From the NCBI GenBank assembly GCA_002026015.1, contig MWOY01000112.1, positions 1-51,038 of the forward strand: 51,038 nucleotides of DNA, written 5' to 3'. The stretch's first letter is position 1, and each line of letters opens with the position of its first letter. The position numbers and the translations under genes are program-made. The DNA comes from Prochlorococcus sp. HOT208_60m_808G21 (GTDB lineage Bacteria > Cyanobacteriota > Cyanobacteriia > PCC-6307 > Cyanobiaceae). The notes under the pieces were generated by a model. It was not told where the DNA came from and ran no database searches. It saw only the letters and a program-made list of their open reading frames with translations. Below are positions 1 through 7,417 of this stretch, in pieces.

Positions 1-915
1 GCCGGTGGTTTCTCAGATACAACAACAGCTTCTTTCAGTGTTGATGCAACTGTCGGAGCTATCGATGGTGACGCAACTACAGAAGCAACTGTATTTGAGT
101 ATCAGTTCAACATAGGTCTTTCAACTAGTTTTACTGGAGAAGATTCTCTTGATATAGCTATTGACAGTGGTTCTGATTCAGCAGCTACAAAAGATAACCC
201 AATGGCATTCGATACAGGTGCTGGTTTAGCAGTTGATGGAGTTACTTACTCTTTCCCTCTAGGTGGATTATCAATGGTAGTTGGTGCTGATACTGACATC
301 AGTGCTTCATTTACAGGAGCTTGTTCATACAGTGCTTTCACTGATTACATGGGTAACTGTGGTACTGGTAGCTCTCTTGGAATAGCTGGTAAGGGCGTTA
401 CAGCTACTGGTAGCTATGCCTTTGATTCAGGATTCTCATTAGCAGCGGGTGTTTCATCTACATCTGATTCTAAGGTTGGAATCATGACAAAGGAAGGTAC
501 TGACTTGTACGGTATTGAAGCTGCATACACTGCAGATTCATGGGGTTTAGCTGTCGCTTACACATCTAACGATAATGCTGGAGATCCTGAAACAACTTAT
601 TGGGGTGTCAACGGTAATTACAGTTTTGATGTAGCAGACGTAAGTGTTGGTTTTGAAACTGAAGAAACATCTGGAGTAGATAAGTCTGGATACTTCGTTG
701 GTGTAACTTTCCCTGAAGTTGGTCCTGGATCTGTAAGCATTGGTGCTGGTACAGCTGCTAACTATAAAGATTCTGAGACAGAATACATGGTTTATGAAGC
801 ATCTTACTCTTATCCAGTTAATGATGGCCTAACAATCACTCCAGGTGTATTCGTAGAAGAAAAATCTGGTGATGATCTAACAGGAATCATCGTTAAATCT
901 TCATTCTCTTTCTAA
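1..915 (+). CDS. Outer-membrane beta-barrel porin, 3' part
   Basis: The frame is open from base 1, so the gene begins upstream of the window; the ATG at 202 is internal. About 304 residues are visible. They are rich in Gly, Ser, Thr and Asp with alternating hydrophobic and polar residues, and end in a terminal Phe (SSFSF), as expected for strands of an outer-membrane beta-barrel. Two cysteines (CSYS and MGNCG) lie in a likely surface loop. The protein resembles the large porin-like proteins that are abundant in marine picocyanobacteria (SomA/iron-uptake porin group), which carry an N-terminal SLH domain; that part would lie outside the window. Codon use is less AT-biased than in most neighbours, suggesting high expression. 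A strong terminator follows. The porin call is by composition and resemblance; the substrate is unknown. Confidence 0.75.
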   Translation, partial: AGGFSDTTTASFSVDATVGAIDGDATTEATVFEYQFNIGLSTSFTGEDSLDIAIDSGSDSAATKDNPMAFDTGAGLAVDGVTYSFPLGGLSMVVGADTDISASFTGACSYSAFTDYMGNCGTGSSLGIAGKGVTATGSYAFDSGFSLAAGVSSTSDSKVGIMTKEGTDLYGIEAAYTADSWGLAVAYTSNDNAGDPETTYWGVNGNYSFDVADVSVGFETEETSGVDKSGYFVGVTFPEVGPGSVSIGAGTAANYKDSETEYMVYEASYSYPVNDGLTITPGVFVEEKSGDDLTGIIVKSSFSF

Positions 916-942
916 GAGAATTAGAAAATCTTACACACAAAG

Positions 943-972
943 AAAGACCTGCTTAACAGCAGGTCTTTTTTA
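943..972 (+). terminator. Rho-independent terminator of the porin gene
   Basis: A perfect 10-bp stem (AAAGACCTGC 943-952, GCAGGTCTTT 959-968) closes a 6-nt loop and runs into a T tract. It starts 27 nt after the porin stop codon. This is the clearest intrinsic terminator in the window. Confidence 0.9.
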
Positions 973-1124
973 TAGTCCAATTATGTATTTTATTTTTTAA
1001 AATTTAGAAATTTTAGATAAAAATGATACTTTTAATTTACTTGCATTGTCTAAAAATTTTAGTATTAATATAATTTAGTTTAATTATTAATAAAAATCCT
1101 ATTTCAGAAATTATTTATAAGTCG

Positions 1125-1253
1125 ATGGTTCCAATTTTTAAATGTTTAATATGTAGAAAGGATATAGAAAGATCAACAAAAACATTTTGGAATAAAAAAG
1201 GCCACCTTTTATGTTCGACATGCTTGGATAATATAGATAAAAAGAAGCTTTAA
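1125..1253 (+). CDS. Tiny CxxC/CxxC zinc-ribbon-like protein (42 aa)
   Basis: A 42-codon frame, ATG to TAA, encodes a basic, lysine-rich protein with two CxxC pairs: C7-L-I-C10 and C30-S-T-C33, separated by 19 residues. Such spacing is typical of a small zinc ribbon that binds one Zn2+ and may contact nucleic acid or another protein. It stands alone between the porin terminator and the convergent hli gene. No clear Shine-Dalgarno sequence precedes the ATG, which is common in this lineage. The paired cysteines make a chance frame unlikely, but the function is unknown and I cannot name a family. Confidence 0.6.
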   Translation: MVPIFKCLICRKDIERSTKTFWNKKGHLLCSTCLDNIDKKKL

Positions 1254-1394
1254 ATTATAAAATTTGAGCGAAATCATATCAATTATATTTTTAATAGTTA
1301 GATTGGAGGTATTTAGCCAGATAAATTGATATTTAATTTTCTTGTTATAAAATCTATCGTTGCCAGTCCTGCCATAGTTATTAAGGGATATTAA

Positions 1395-1462
1395 GTATAA
1401 AAAAATATCCTCAAAAATAATTGAAATTTTAGCAAAAGCTTTAATTTCAAAAATTTGAGGAT
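1395..1462 (-). terminator. Long compound hairpin with T tract, hli terminator
   Basis: The stem has three parts. Bases 1407-1415 pair with 1454-1462 (9 bp), 1421-1428 pair with 1443-1450 (8 bp), and AGC/GCT (1431-1433, 1438-1440) closes an AAAA loop. Read on the minus strand, the last arm is followed by ATTTTTTT (1406-1399), which fits an intrinsic terminator about 80 nt beyond the hli stop. The stem is longer than a terminator needs. Confidence 0.65.
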
Positions 1463-1539
1463 TATTTCACATCTATGGATATTAGTTAGATCAGATAATT
1501 GATCTTAACAACTAAATTTAAATTCTGAATTAGTAGAAT

Positions 1540-1647
1540 TTAAAACCAACCAGGGATGATTTGTCCAGTAGTTACATATGCTCCTACTGCTGCAACGAAA
1601 CCTAACATTGCTGCCCAACCGTTAAAACGTTCTGCTTCAGGTGTCAT
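1540..1647 (-). CDS. hli: High-light-inducible protein (single-helix chlorophyll-binding)
   Basis: This 35-residue frame has the exact look of a short cyanobacterial Hlip. It has an N-terminal PEAERFNGWAAMLGF segment, with the E, N and G residues of the chlorophyll-binding helix (ExxNGRxAM-like motif), then VAAVGAYVTTGQIIPGWF. Hlips are thylakoid proteins that bind chlorophyll and carotenoid and protect photosystem II and chlorophyll-synthesis intermediates under high light. The motif reads NGWAAM rather than NGRxAM, as in several short picocyanobacterial Hlips. The gene is monocistronic, with its own promoter just upstream and a long hairpin terminator downstream. Which numbered hli copy it is cannot be told from this window. 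Confidence 0.93.
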   Translation of the reverse strand: MTPEAERFNGWAAMLGFVAAVGAYVTTGQIIPGWF

Positions 1648-1674
1648 GATTAAAGTGAATAAATTATATGAATT

Positions 1675-1704
1675 ATTGTAACAGGGATTATGAAGCTTTG
1701 TAAA
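1675..1704 (-). promoter_or_regulatory. Predicted sigma70-type promoter of hli
   Basis: On the minus strand, TTTACA (1699-1704) lies 18 bp from TACAAT (1675-1680). This predicts transcription start near 1668 and a leader of about 20 nt before the hli ATG at 1647. Both boxes are close to consensus. Confidence 0.55.
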
Positions 1705-1821
1705 GTAATTTTTAGTTTTTTTGCGAAATTTAATTATTTAGTAGTGGTCATGCTTGTTATTTTACATTTTTGTTACAAAAATGAGTTGATAAAATTTATA
1801 TTTTCTCCAGTAAGCCTTTAA
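1690..1821 (+). CDS. Possible 43-aa single-span membrane peptide
   Basis: ATG (1690) to TAA (1821), preceded by AGGG 3 nt upstream, which is close for a ribosome-binding site. The predicted peptide is basic at the N-terminus, with a hydrophobic stretch at about residues 6-28 (IFSFF, LVVVMLVIL), so it could be a one-helix membrane protein. Against it: the start lies inside the predicted hli promoter, the region is AT-rich enough to give hydrophobic frames by chance, and no family is recognised. Confidence 0.25.
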   Translation: MKLCKVIFSFFAKFNYLVVVMLVILHFCYKNELIKFIFSPVSL

Positions 1822-2062
1822 TGAAGAAATTTCAGATAATACAAGTTAGTAAAATTTATAAATAAATTGAATAGTATTTTTAGCAGCTTGATGATATTTA
1901 AAACCTCATTTATATTTTGACCGTCATGATAATAATCCTAGATTTATTTGGAGACGAATTTGCTTGAAATTCAAATGAATAATTCAAATAAAATAAGTCA
2001 ACATAATTTAAATGTAAATTTTAAATTTGGTATCTATTTTCCTTTCACTTTTAAATAGATAA

Positions 2063-2165
2063 ACTCAATTAAAATGTGGGTCGCCTGAGATTCGAACTCA
2101 GGACCAGCCGGTTAAAAGCCGGATGCTCTACCGCTGAGCTAGCGACCCATTTTGTAAAATTGAGT
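2063..2165. repeat. Inverted repeat flanking tRNA-Lys
   Basis: ACTCAATT (2063-2070) plus AAAAT (2071-2075) on one side is complementary to ATTTT (2149-2153) plus AATTGAGT (2158-2165) on the other. This gives 13 extra base pairs, with a small bulge, that extend the tRNA acceptor stem in the precursor transcript. Confidence 0.6.
2077..2148 (-). tRNA. trnK: tRNA-Lys (anticodon UUU)
   Basis: A complete 72-nt cloverleaf can be folded on the minus strand: acceptor GGGTCGC/GCGACCC, D arm GCTC/GAGC, anticodon loop CTTTTAA giving anticodon UUU, T arm CTGAG/CTCAG with loop TTCGAAT, and discriminator A. CCA is not encoded. The outermost anticodon-stem pair (T27/C43) is unpaired. Sequences on both sides continue the acceptor stem as an inverted repeat. 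Confidence 0.97.
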
Positions 2166-2192
2166 ACATATCGAATTATCCCTTTTTAAGGT

Positions 2193-2220
2193 AAAAAAAA
2201 CAACTTTTTATTTCAAGTTG
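2193..2220 (-). terminator. Minus-strand terminator-like hairpin upstream of psbY
   Basis: CAACTT (2201-2206) and AAGTTG (2215-2220) form a 6-bp stem with an 8-nt loop. On the minus strand it is followed by eight T residues (complement of 2200-2193). On the plus strand no T tract follows. No minus-strand gene is visible upstream of it. Confidence 0.45.
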
Positions 2221-2277
2221 AACAATAGAAAAACAATTCTTAACTTATGAAATAAAAAATTAAAATTTCTCTCTAAA

Positions 2278-2306
2278 TTTACAGTTAAAAGTTAAAATAA
2301 TTTAAT
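2278..2306 (+). promoter_or_regulatory. Candidate psbY promoter
   Basis: TTTACA (2278-2283) lies 17 bp before TTTAAT (2301-2306), with AGGA (2314-2317) as a ribosome-binding site 8 nt before the psbY ATG. The implied leader is very short, so the assignment is tentative. Confidence 0.3.
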
Positions 2307-2325
2307 CGTTAATAGGATTTCTAAA

Positions 2326-2442
2326 ATGCTTAGAACAATCGTAGTTTTTGCACCCATTATTGCTGCTTTAGCTTGGGTTATATTCAATATACAAAAACCA
2401 GCAAGAGAGCAATTTAATAGGGACTTTTTGGGTAAGGATTAA
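2326..2442 (+). CDS. psbY: Photosystem II protein PsbY
   Basis: This 38-residue single-span protein matches PsbY (Ycf32): a hydrophobic N-terminal helix (about residues 4-21, [15 protein letters not shown]) followed by a polar tail with KPAREQF. PsbY sits at the periphery of photosystem II near cytochrome b559 and is not essential. AGGA lies 8 nt before the ATG. The gene ends 6 nt before trmFO, and an AAGGA inside its last codons probably serves as the trmFO ribosome-binding site, so the two are likely cotranscribed. It is too short for ordinary ORF cutoffs. Confidence 0.95.
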
Positions 2443-2448
2443 TCTAAT

Positions 2449-3861
2449 TTGTTAGATAAAGAAGTAATAGTTATTGGTGCTGGTCTTGCAGGATCAGAAG
2501 CTGCCTGGCAGGTAGCAAATTCTGGTGTACCAGTCAAATTAGTTGAAATGAGACCTATCAAATCAACTCCAGCTCATCATACGGGTGAATTTGGAGAATT
2601 GGTTTGTAGTAATAGTTTTGGAGCTTTAAGTCCTGATAGAGCTGCAGGTCTATTGCAAAAAGAACTTAGAATTTTTAAATCATTGATAGTTCAAACAGCA
2701 GACAAATTTGCTGTACCAGCAGGTGGCGCTTTGGCGGTTGATAGATCTAAATTTAGTATCGCTTTAACTGATGCTTTATCTAACCATCCTTTAATTGAAA
2801 TTAAGAGATTTGAACAATTGGATCTCCCAAGCAAAGAAAATATAACGATCCTCGCAACTGGTCCATTAACTGCTGATAAATTGTCTTATAAAATTCAGGC
2901 TTTTACAGGTATCGGTGCGTGTCATTTTTTTGATGCCGCTAGTCCTATTATTTATGGAGATACCATTGATCATGAGATTGTATTTAAAGCTAGTAGATAC
3001 GACAAAGGAGATCCGGCATATTTAAATTGTCCTATGGATAAGAATCATTATATCCATTTCAGAAATGAACTTATAGAAGCAGAACAAGCGAATTTAAAAG
3101 ACTTTGAGAAAGAATCAGCTAATTTTTTTGAAGCTTGCTTACCAATTGAAGAAATTGCTAGAAGAGGAGTTGATACAATGAGATACGGACCATTGAAATC
3201 TATTGGTTTGTGGAATCCAAAATGGGGAGATTTATTTGATAGGGAAAATAGATTGAAAAAGCGACCTCATGCAGTTGTCCAATTAAGAAAAGAGGATTTA
3301 GAAGGGAAATTACTAAATATGGTAGGTTTTCAAACTAACCTCAAATGGTCTGAGCAAAAAAGAATATTTAGGATGATTCCTGGTTTAGAAAAGGCTGAGT
3401 TTGTACGCTTTGGAGTAATGCATAGAAATACTTTTTTAGAATCTCCAAAATTACTTTTACCGACATTGCAATTTATGAAAAGGGAAAATCTTTTTGCTGC
3501 TGGCCAAATAACGGGGACGGAAGGTTATGCAGCAGCAGCAGCAGGGGGCTTGCTTGCAGGAATTAATGCATCCTTTTTAGCTAAGGGTAAAAAACCAGTA
3601 AGCTTTCCTAGGGAATCAATGATTGGTTCTCTAATGAATTTTATTAGTAACAAAAATCAAATATTGTCTAATCAGAAAAAGAATAAATTCCAACCAATGC
3701 CTGCTTCATTTGGTTTGGTTCCAGAACTAATAAAAAGAATAAAAGATAAAAGATTAAGGTACAAAGCTTATCAAGAAAGATCTACAGAAGCCTTGAATGA
3801 CTTTAAAAATAAACTAGATTCTTGTTCTGATAAAGATCACTTACTTAGCAAAATTTACTAA
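2449..3861 (+). CDS. trmFO: tRNA (uracil-54-C5)-methyltransferase, folate/FAD-dependent
   Basis: TrmFO (formerly Gid) uses methylenetetrahydrofolate and FADH2 to make ribothymidine at position 54 of tRNAs. The 470-residue protein begins with a dinucleotide-binding [11 protein letters not shown] motif (residues 11-21). It carries the conserved CSNSFGALS segment, and near the C-terminus [13 protein letters not shown], typical of the family. The TTG start is supported by AAGGA 10 nt upstream (2434-2438) and by the short distance to psbY. Family length is usually 440-470, so the gene is complete. Downstream crtH follows after 24 nt, suggesting a psbY-trmFO-crtH run. Confidence 0.95.
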   Translation: MLDKEVIVIGAGLAGSEAAWQVANSGVPVKLVEMRPIKSTPAHHTGEFGELVCSNSFGALSPDRAAGLLQKELRIFKSLIVQTADKFAVPAGGALAVDRSKFSIALTDALSNHPLIEIKRFEQLDLPSKENITILATGPLTADKLSYKIQAFTGIGACHFFDAASPIIYGDTIDHEIVFKASRYDKGDPAYLNCPMDKNHYIHFRNELIEAEQANLKDFEKESANFFEACLPIEEIARRGVDTMRYGPLKSIGLWNPKWGDLFDRENRLKKRPHAVVQLRKEDLEGKLLNMVGFQTNLKWSEQKRIFRMIPGLEKAEFVRFGVMHRNTFLESPKLLLPTLQFMKRENLFAAGQITGTEGYAAAAAGGLLAGINASFLAKGKKPVSFPRESMIGSLMNFISNKNQILSNQKKNKFQPMPASFGLVPELIKRIKDKRLRYKAYQERSTEALNDFKNKLDSCSDKDHLLSKIY

Positions 3862-3885
3862 GATTAACTATCAAAGATACAAAAA

Positions 3886-5430
3886 ATGGAATTAAATAAG
3901 GAAAACTTCGATGCAATTATTATTGGCTCAGGAATAGGAGGGTTAGTAACAGCATCACAACTCGCTGCTAAGGGGGCTCGAGTATTAGTTCTGGAAAAAT
4001 ATATTATTCCAGGTGGGAGTGGAGGCTCTTTTAAGAGAAAAGGCTATACCTTTGATGTAGGGGCTTCAATGATTTTTGGATTTGGAGAGAAAGGTTATAC
4101 CAATTTATTAACTCGTGCTTTGAAAGATGTGAATGAAAAATGCGAAACTATTCCTGATCCTGTGCAATTGGAATATCATCTACCACATAAGTTTAATATT
4201 TCTGTAGATAAAAATTATGAGCAATTTATAAATAAATTATCAGAGAGTTTCCCAAAGGAAAAAAAAGGTATTAGGAAATTCTACGATACTTGTGCAAGTG
4301 TATTTAAATGTTTAGATTCAATGCCTCTTTTATCAATAGAGGATCCAAATTATCTTTTTAAAGTTTTCTTTAAATCTCCATTATCCTGTTTAGGATTAGC
4401 TAGATGGTTACCAGTAAATGCAGGAGATGTAGCAAGAAAGTTTATAAAAGATCCTGAACTTTTAAAATTTATCGATATTGAATGTTTTTGTTGGTCTGTA
4501 ATGCCAGCTCTTAAAACTCCAATGATTAATGCGGGAATGGTTTTTACTGATAGGCATGCTGGAGGTATAAATTATCCAAAAGGGGGAGTGGGAACCATAG
4601 CAGAAAAGTTAGTTACTGGCATACAAAAATTAGGAGGTAAAATAAGATACAAAGCTAATGTGACTGAAATCCTTTTAAGGGATGATAAAGCAGTAGGAGT
4701 AAAGCTTTCAAATGGGGAAGAGATATATTCAAACATTATTGTATCCAACTCCACTAGATGGGATACATTTGGATTGAAAGATAATACTAAAGGATTAATT
4801 TCAAGTAAAAACGTGCCTAAAAGTGAATATAAGTGGTCAGAAACTTATAAACCCTCACCTTCTTTTGTTTCGATTCACCTTGGAGTTGAAAAAAATCTAA
4901 TATCCGATAATTTTAATTGTCATCATATAATTGTTGATAATTGGGATGAATTAGAAAGTGAAAAGGGAGTAATTTTTGTTTCTATACCTACTTTGCTTGA
5001 CTCGTCTTTGGCTCCAGAAGGTAAACATATCGTACATGCATTTACACCTTCATCAATGAGTGAATGGGAAGGCCTATCAAGGAAAGAATATTTGCAAAAG
5101 AAAGAAAAATATTTTTCATTTCTTGTAGAAAAAATATCAACTATTCTTCCTAATCTTGAACAAAATATCGATCACAAAGAAATTGGTACTCCCAAAACTC
5201 ATAAAAAGTTTCTTGGAAGATATGAAGGTAGTTATGGGCCAATTCCTGGTAAAAAGTTGCTTGGGCTTTTACCAATGCCTTTCAACACTACAAAAATCCA
5301 AAACCTTTATTGTGTAGGTGACTCATGCTTCCCTGGTCAAGGCCTTAATGCAGTTGCTTTTAGTGGATACGCATGCGCTCACAAAATAGGTGCAAAGTTA
5401 AACATAAACAGTTTTAAATTGCCCGACTAA
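3886..5430 (+). CDS. crtH: Carotenoid (prolycopene) cis-trans isomerase, CrtISO type
   Basis: A 514-residue FAD-dependent isomerase/desaturase of the CrtI/CrtISO superfamily. The N-terminus has the dinucleotide-binding fold (IIIGSGIGGLVTASQLA, residues 11-27) and the family's EKYIIPGGSGGSF segment. The C-terminus has the second conserved block, LYCVGDSCFPGQGLNAVAFSG. CrtISO converts poly-cis-lycopene made by phytoene and zeta-carotene desaturases into all-trans-lycopene, and so feeds beta-carotene, alpha-carotene and zeaxanthin synthesis. The length fits the family. Related desaturases share the fold, but the GGSGGSF and PGQG motifs favour the isomerase. Confidence 0.9.
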   Translation: MELNKENFDAIIIGSGIGGLVTASQLAAKGARVLVLEKYIIPGGSGGSFKRKGYTFDVGASMIFGFGEKGYTNLLTRALKDVNEKCETIPDPVQLEYHLPHKFNISVDKNYEQFINKLSESFPKEKKGIRKFYDTCASVFKCLDSMPLLSIEDPNYLFKVFFKSPLSCLGLARWLPVNAGDVARKFIKDPELLKFIDIECFCWSVMPALKTPMINAGMVFTDRHAGGINYPKGGVGTIAEKLVTGIQKLGGKIRYKANVTEILLRDDKAVGVKLSNGEEIYSNIIVSNSTRWDTFGLKDNTKGLISSKNVPKSEYKWSETYKPSPSFVSIHLGVEKNLISDNFNCHHIIVDNWDELESEKGVIFVSIPTLLDSSLAPEGKHIVHAFTPSSMSEWEGLSRKEYLQKKEKYFSFLVEKISTILPNLEQNIDHKEIGTPKTHKKFLGRYEGSYGPIPGKKLLGLLPMPFNTTKIQNLYCVGDSCFPGQGLNAVAFSGYACAHKIGAKLNINSFKLPD

Positions 5431-5445
5431 AAGGATCCTTCTGAA

Positions 5446-5952
5446 ATGATAGAAAAGTTCAAAACTCTTTTTGTTGTGAAAAGTTCGTTAAGTTCACTTT
5501 ATTTAGCGCTTACAATTCCTTTACCATTTATTTCAATTGAACAATTAAAAATCCCCTCTATTATAATTTTTGCCTTAGGACTTTATTTGATAATCAATAT
5601 CACAAGTGATTATGTAGAAACTTGCAGTGATAAAATTTCATACAAAAGTAGCTTTATTTCTAAATTCTTAGGAAAAAAGAATTGGGAGATTTCTTGGAAA
5701 GATATTAAATTAATCAAATCTTTGCCAACCAGTCAGGGTAGTAAAGTTTATTACTTTAATACTTTTCAAGGGGATAATTTTCTTGTCCCACAAAGAGTGG
5801 AAAACTTTGAAAAATTCTTATTAATTGTTACCACTAATACTGGGATTGCTACTGATGAAATATCATATATTTCACCATTATGGACATATAAATTACTCAC
5901 ATTACTATCTGTCTTAATGATTATTGGTGAACTTATTGCTTTTCTAGATTAA
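5446..5952 (+). CDS. Membrane protein of unknown function, possible PH-like domain
   Basis: A 168-residue protein with hydrophobic segments at roughly 14-30 and 34-55, a soluble beta-rich middle (about 60-140; SDKISYKSSF, WKDIKLIKSL, YYFNTFQGDNFLVP), and a final hydrophobic helix at about 149-167. The pattern resembles bacterial PH-like membrane proteins, but no catalytic motif is visible and I do not recognise a named family. It follows crtH by 15 nt with AAGGA in the gap, so it is probably in the same transcript. Its stop codon overlaps the stop of the convergent regulator gene. Confidence 0.7.
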   Translation: MIEKFKTLFVVKSSLSSLYLALTIPLPFISIEQLKIPSIIIFALGLYLIINITSDYVETCSDKISYKSSFISKFLGKKNWEISWKDIKLIKSLPTSQGSKVYYFNTFQGDNFLVPQRVENFEKFLLIVTTNTGIATDEISYISPLWTYKLLTLLSVLMIIGELIAFLD

Positions 5953-6686
5953 ATATTATCAACACTAAATCGATATCCTTGTTGTCTTACAGTGGTTATT
6001 CCCCCACCTTCTCCCAAGCCAGCCTGTTCTAATTTTCTGCGCAAAGTCAATACCTGAGTATCTACAGACCTAGGGCCACCACTAAAGGGCGGCCAGGCCA
6101 TCCTTAAGAGCTCTTGACGACTCCTAACCATTCCAGGAGGCATTAGAAGCGCGCAGAGCAGTGCAAACTCCCTAGGGCTTAATTCTACGGGCTTCTCGCT
6201 TAGAGTAACTTGTCTTAAAAGAAGATGAACCTCTAAAGGCCCAACCTCAACTTTTTCTTGTAATCCTATCCTTCCCCTTTTTAGGAGTGTTCTACATCGT
6301 GCAGCAAGTTCTTCAAGTCCAAAAGGTTTTCTGAGAACATCATCTGCCCCTTCATCTAATAAATTTACTAATGCTTCAACACCTGATCTTGCCGTTAAAA
6401 CTATGACTGAAGACCCCAGTTGTTGGGCAAGTCTCATGGCGGTATTCTGCTCGAGGATTTCTGCGCTAACTAATAAGTCAGGTGATTGTTCTCTGCATAA
6501 GTCAATAGCTTCTGCAGCTGTACCTACTGCTGCAGCTAAATGGCCATCTTGGCGAAGCCTTTGCACAAGGACTGTTCTTAGTGTGGGGTGAGGTTCAACA
6601 ACTAGAACTCTTGAGGGAGTTTGAGAGCTCGTAGGCAATTGTGAACTGCCAGGAGTTGAAGCTAAGATTTGCTCAGTTGATTGCAT
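5949..6686 (-). CDS. OmpR/PhoB-type response regulator with degenerate receiver
   Basis: A 245-residue protein: a 25-residue Ser/Thr/Pro-rich leader, a receiver-like domain (about 26-135) and a winged-helix DNA-binding domain (about 145-242; LSPREFALLCAL, SVDTQVLTLRRKLE, TVRQQGYRF). The receiver keeps the signalling Thr (T98, VLTAR) and Lys (K120, RKPF). The usual phosphoacceptor position after PDLLVS is Ala75, followed by Glu76, and the N-terminal acidic pair is reduced to one Glu (E31). It therefore probably does not take an ordinary phosphoryl group. GC is strikingly high: 50% in 6001-6060 and 57% in 6061-6120, against 28% in 5821-5880. The target genes are unknown, and I do not assign it to RpaA, RpaB or PhoB. 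Confidence 0.88.
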   Translation of the reverse strand: MQSTEQILASTPGSSQLPTSSQTPSRVLVVEPHPTLRTVLVQRLRQDGHLAAAVGTAAEAIDLCREQSPDLLVSAEILEQNTAMRLAQQLGSSVIVLTARSGVEALVNLLDEGADDVLRKPFGLEELAARCRTLLKRGRIGLQEKVEVGPLEVHLLLRQVTLSEKPVELSPREFALLCALLMPPGMVRSRQELLRMAWPPFSGGPRSVDTQVLTLRRKLEQAGLGEGGGITTVRQQGYRFSVDNI

Positions 6687-6722
6687 TCTTAATTACTGTT
6701 TGGCCAGGCAATTTTTGATCAT

Positions 6723-6733
6723 CCTTAATAAGG
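6723..6733. promoter_or_regulatory. Short palindrome between divergent genes
   Basis: CCTTAATAAGG is an 11-bp perfect palindrome in the 86-bp divergent gap between the regulator gene and the small protein at 6773. It is directly followed by TATAAC, a possible -10 box for the rightward gene. It could be an operator, but it is AT-rich and short. Confidence 0.25.
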
Positions 6734-6772
6734 TATAACAAATGCAAAAAAAAAATCAGAATCTATCGAATT

Positions 6773-7042
6773 ATGACATCATTTGAAAACCCAATAGCAA
6801 TTCGTCATTTCCAATCAATTTGCGATGGTTGCCAGGACTTAGTTACGCGTTTTCATACACCATCTGATCTTAAATTATATAGTGATGGATATCTCCAAGC
6901 ATTAAGGAATTGCAATAGTTTAGAGCAAAAGGATCAAGATAAATTAGAAAGATTAATTGAAAGATGGATCTTAGATCCGTCAAGTTTTATTGATCCAGAA
7001 GGTGATGGAAATAAAGGTTTTTTTGATAAAAAAAGGATTTAA
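6773..7042 (+). CDS. Small conserved cyanobacterial protein, unknown function
   Basis: An 89-residue soluble, probably helical protein. It has a CDGC pair near the N-terminus (about residues 17-20), one more cysteine in the middle (NCNSL), and charged amphipathic segments (QDKLERLIERWILD). It has no signal peptide or membrane segment. It looks like one of the short conserved proteins of cyanobacteria, but I cannot name a function. It is divergent from the response-regulator gene across 86 bp and could share regulation with it. Confidence 0.7.
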   Translation: MTSFENPIAIRHFQSICDGCQDLVTRFHTPSDLKLYSDGYLQALRNCNSLEQKDQDKLERLIERWILDPSSFIDPEGDGNKGFFDKKRI

Positions 7043-7090
7043 AATATTAATTTTTATTAATCAATACAGTATTTATACTCACTAATTATC

Positions 7091-7414
7091 TTAAGACGCT
7101 AATTCAATTTCTATTTTTTCTTTAAGAGATCCAGAGTTATACATTTCAATAAGAATGTCTGATCCACCAAGAAATTCTCCTTTTAAGTAAACTTGGGGTA
7201 TTGTTGGCCAATCTGAATATTCTTTGATACCTTCTCGTATAGCAAAATCACTTAAAACATCAAACGTACCAAATTCTACCCCTAAGGAATTTAGTATTTG
7301 CACTACATTGTTGGAAAAACCGCATTGAGGCATTAATTTTGTCCCTTTCATGAAAACCATCACTGGATTGGAATCAATCAGTTTTTGTATTTTATCTTTT
7401 GTTAGGTTGTCCAT
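7091..7414 (-). CDS. grxD: Monothiol glutaredoxin (Grx4/GrxD family)
   Basis: A 107-residue single-domain thioredoxin-fold protein with the diagnostic CGFS active site (C31-G-F-S34) preceded by MKGTKLMPQ. It also has the conserved [19 protein letters not shown] region, including the cis-Pro and the GG that bind glutathione. CGFS glutaredoxins assemble a glutathione-ligated [2Fe-2S] cluster, often as a heterodimer with BolA, and deliver clusters or sense iron and redox state. The bolA gene lies 3 nt upstream in the same direction, so the two are surely cotranscribed and likely form the Grx-BolA complex. Confidence 0.95.
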   Translation of the reverse strand: MDNLTKDKIQKLIDSNPVMVFMKGTKLMPQCGFSNNVVQILNSLGVEFGTFDVLSDFAIREGIKEYSDWPTIPQVYLKGEFLGGSDILIEMYNSGSLKEKIEIELAS

Positions 7415-7417
7415 AAT

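Larger units (their letters stand above)
1648..2076. other. 429-bp AT-rich gap between hli and tRNA-Lys
   Basis: There is no ORF of 60 codons or more. The stretch holds the hli promoter at its left end and one possible 43-codon frame on the plus strand (1690-1821). I see nothing else convincing between 1822 and 2062. Confidence 0.6.

Noticed and set aside
1313-1375. 20-codon frame on the minus strand (MAGLATIDFITRKL...) beyond the hli terminator
   Set aside because: Too short to support, no ribosome-binding site, and downstream of a terminator; conservation would be needed.
6403-6591. Plus-strand frame opposite the response regulator
   Set aside because: A shadow of the GC-rich regulator gene; no recognisable protein features.
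7046-7061. ATTAAT-TTTT-ATTAAT hairpin between convergent genes
   Set aside because: AT-only and short; expected by chance at this base composition.
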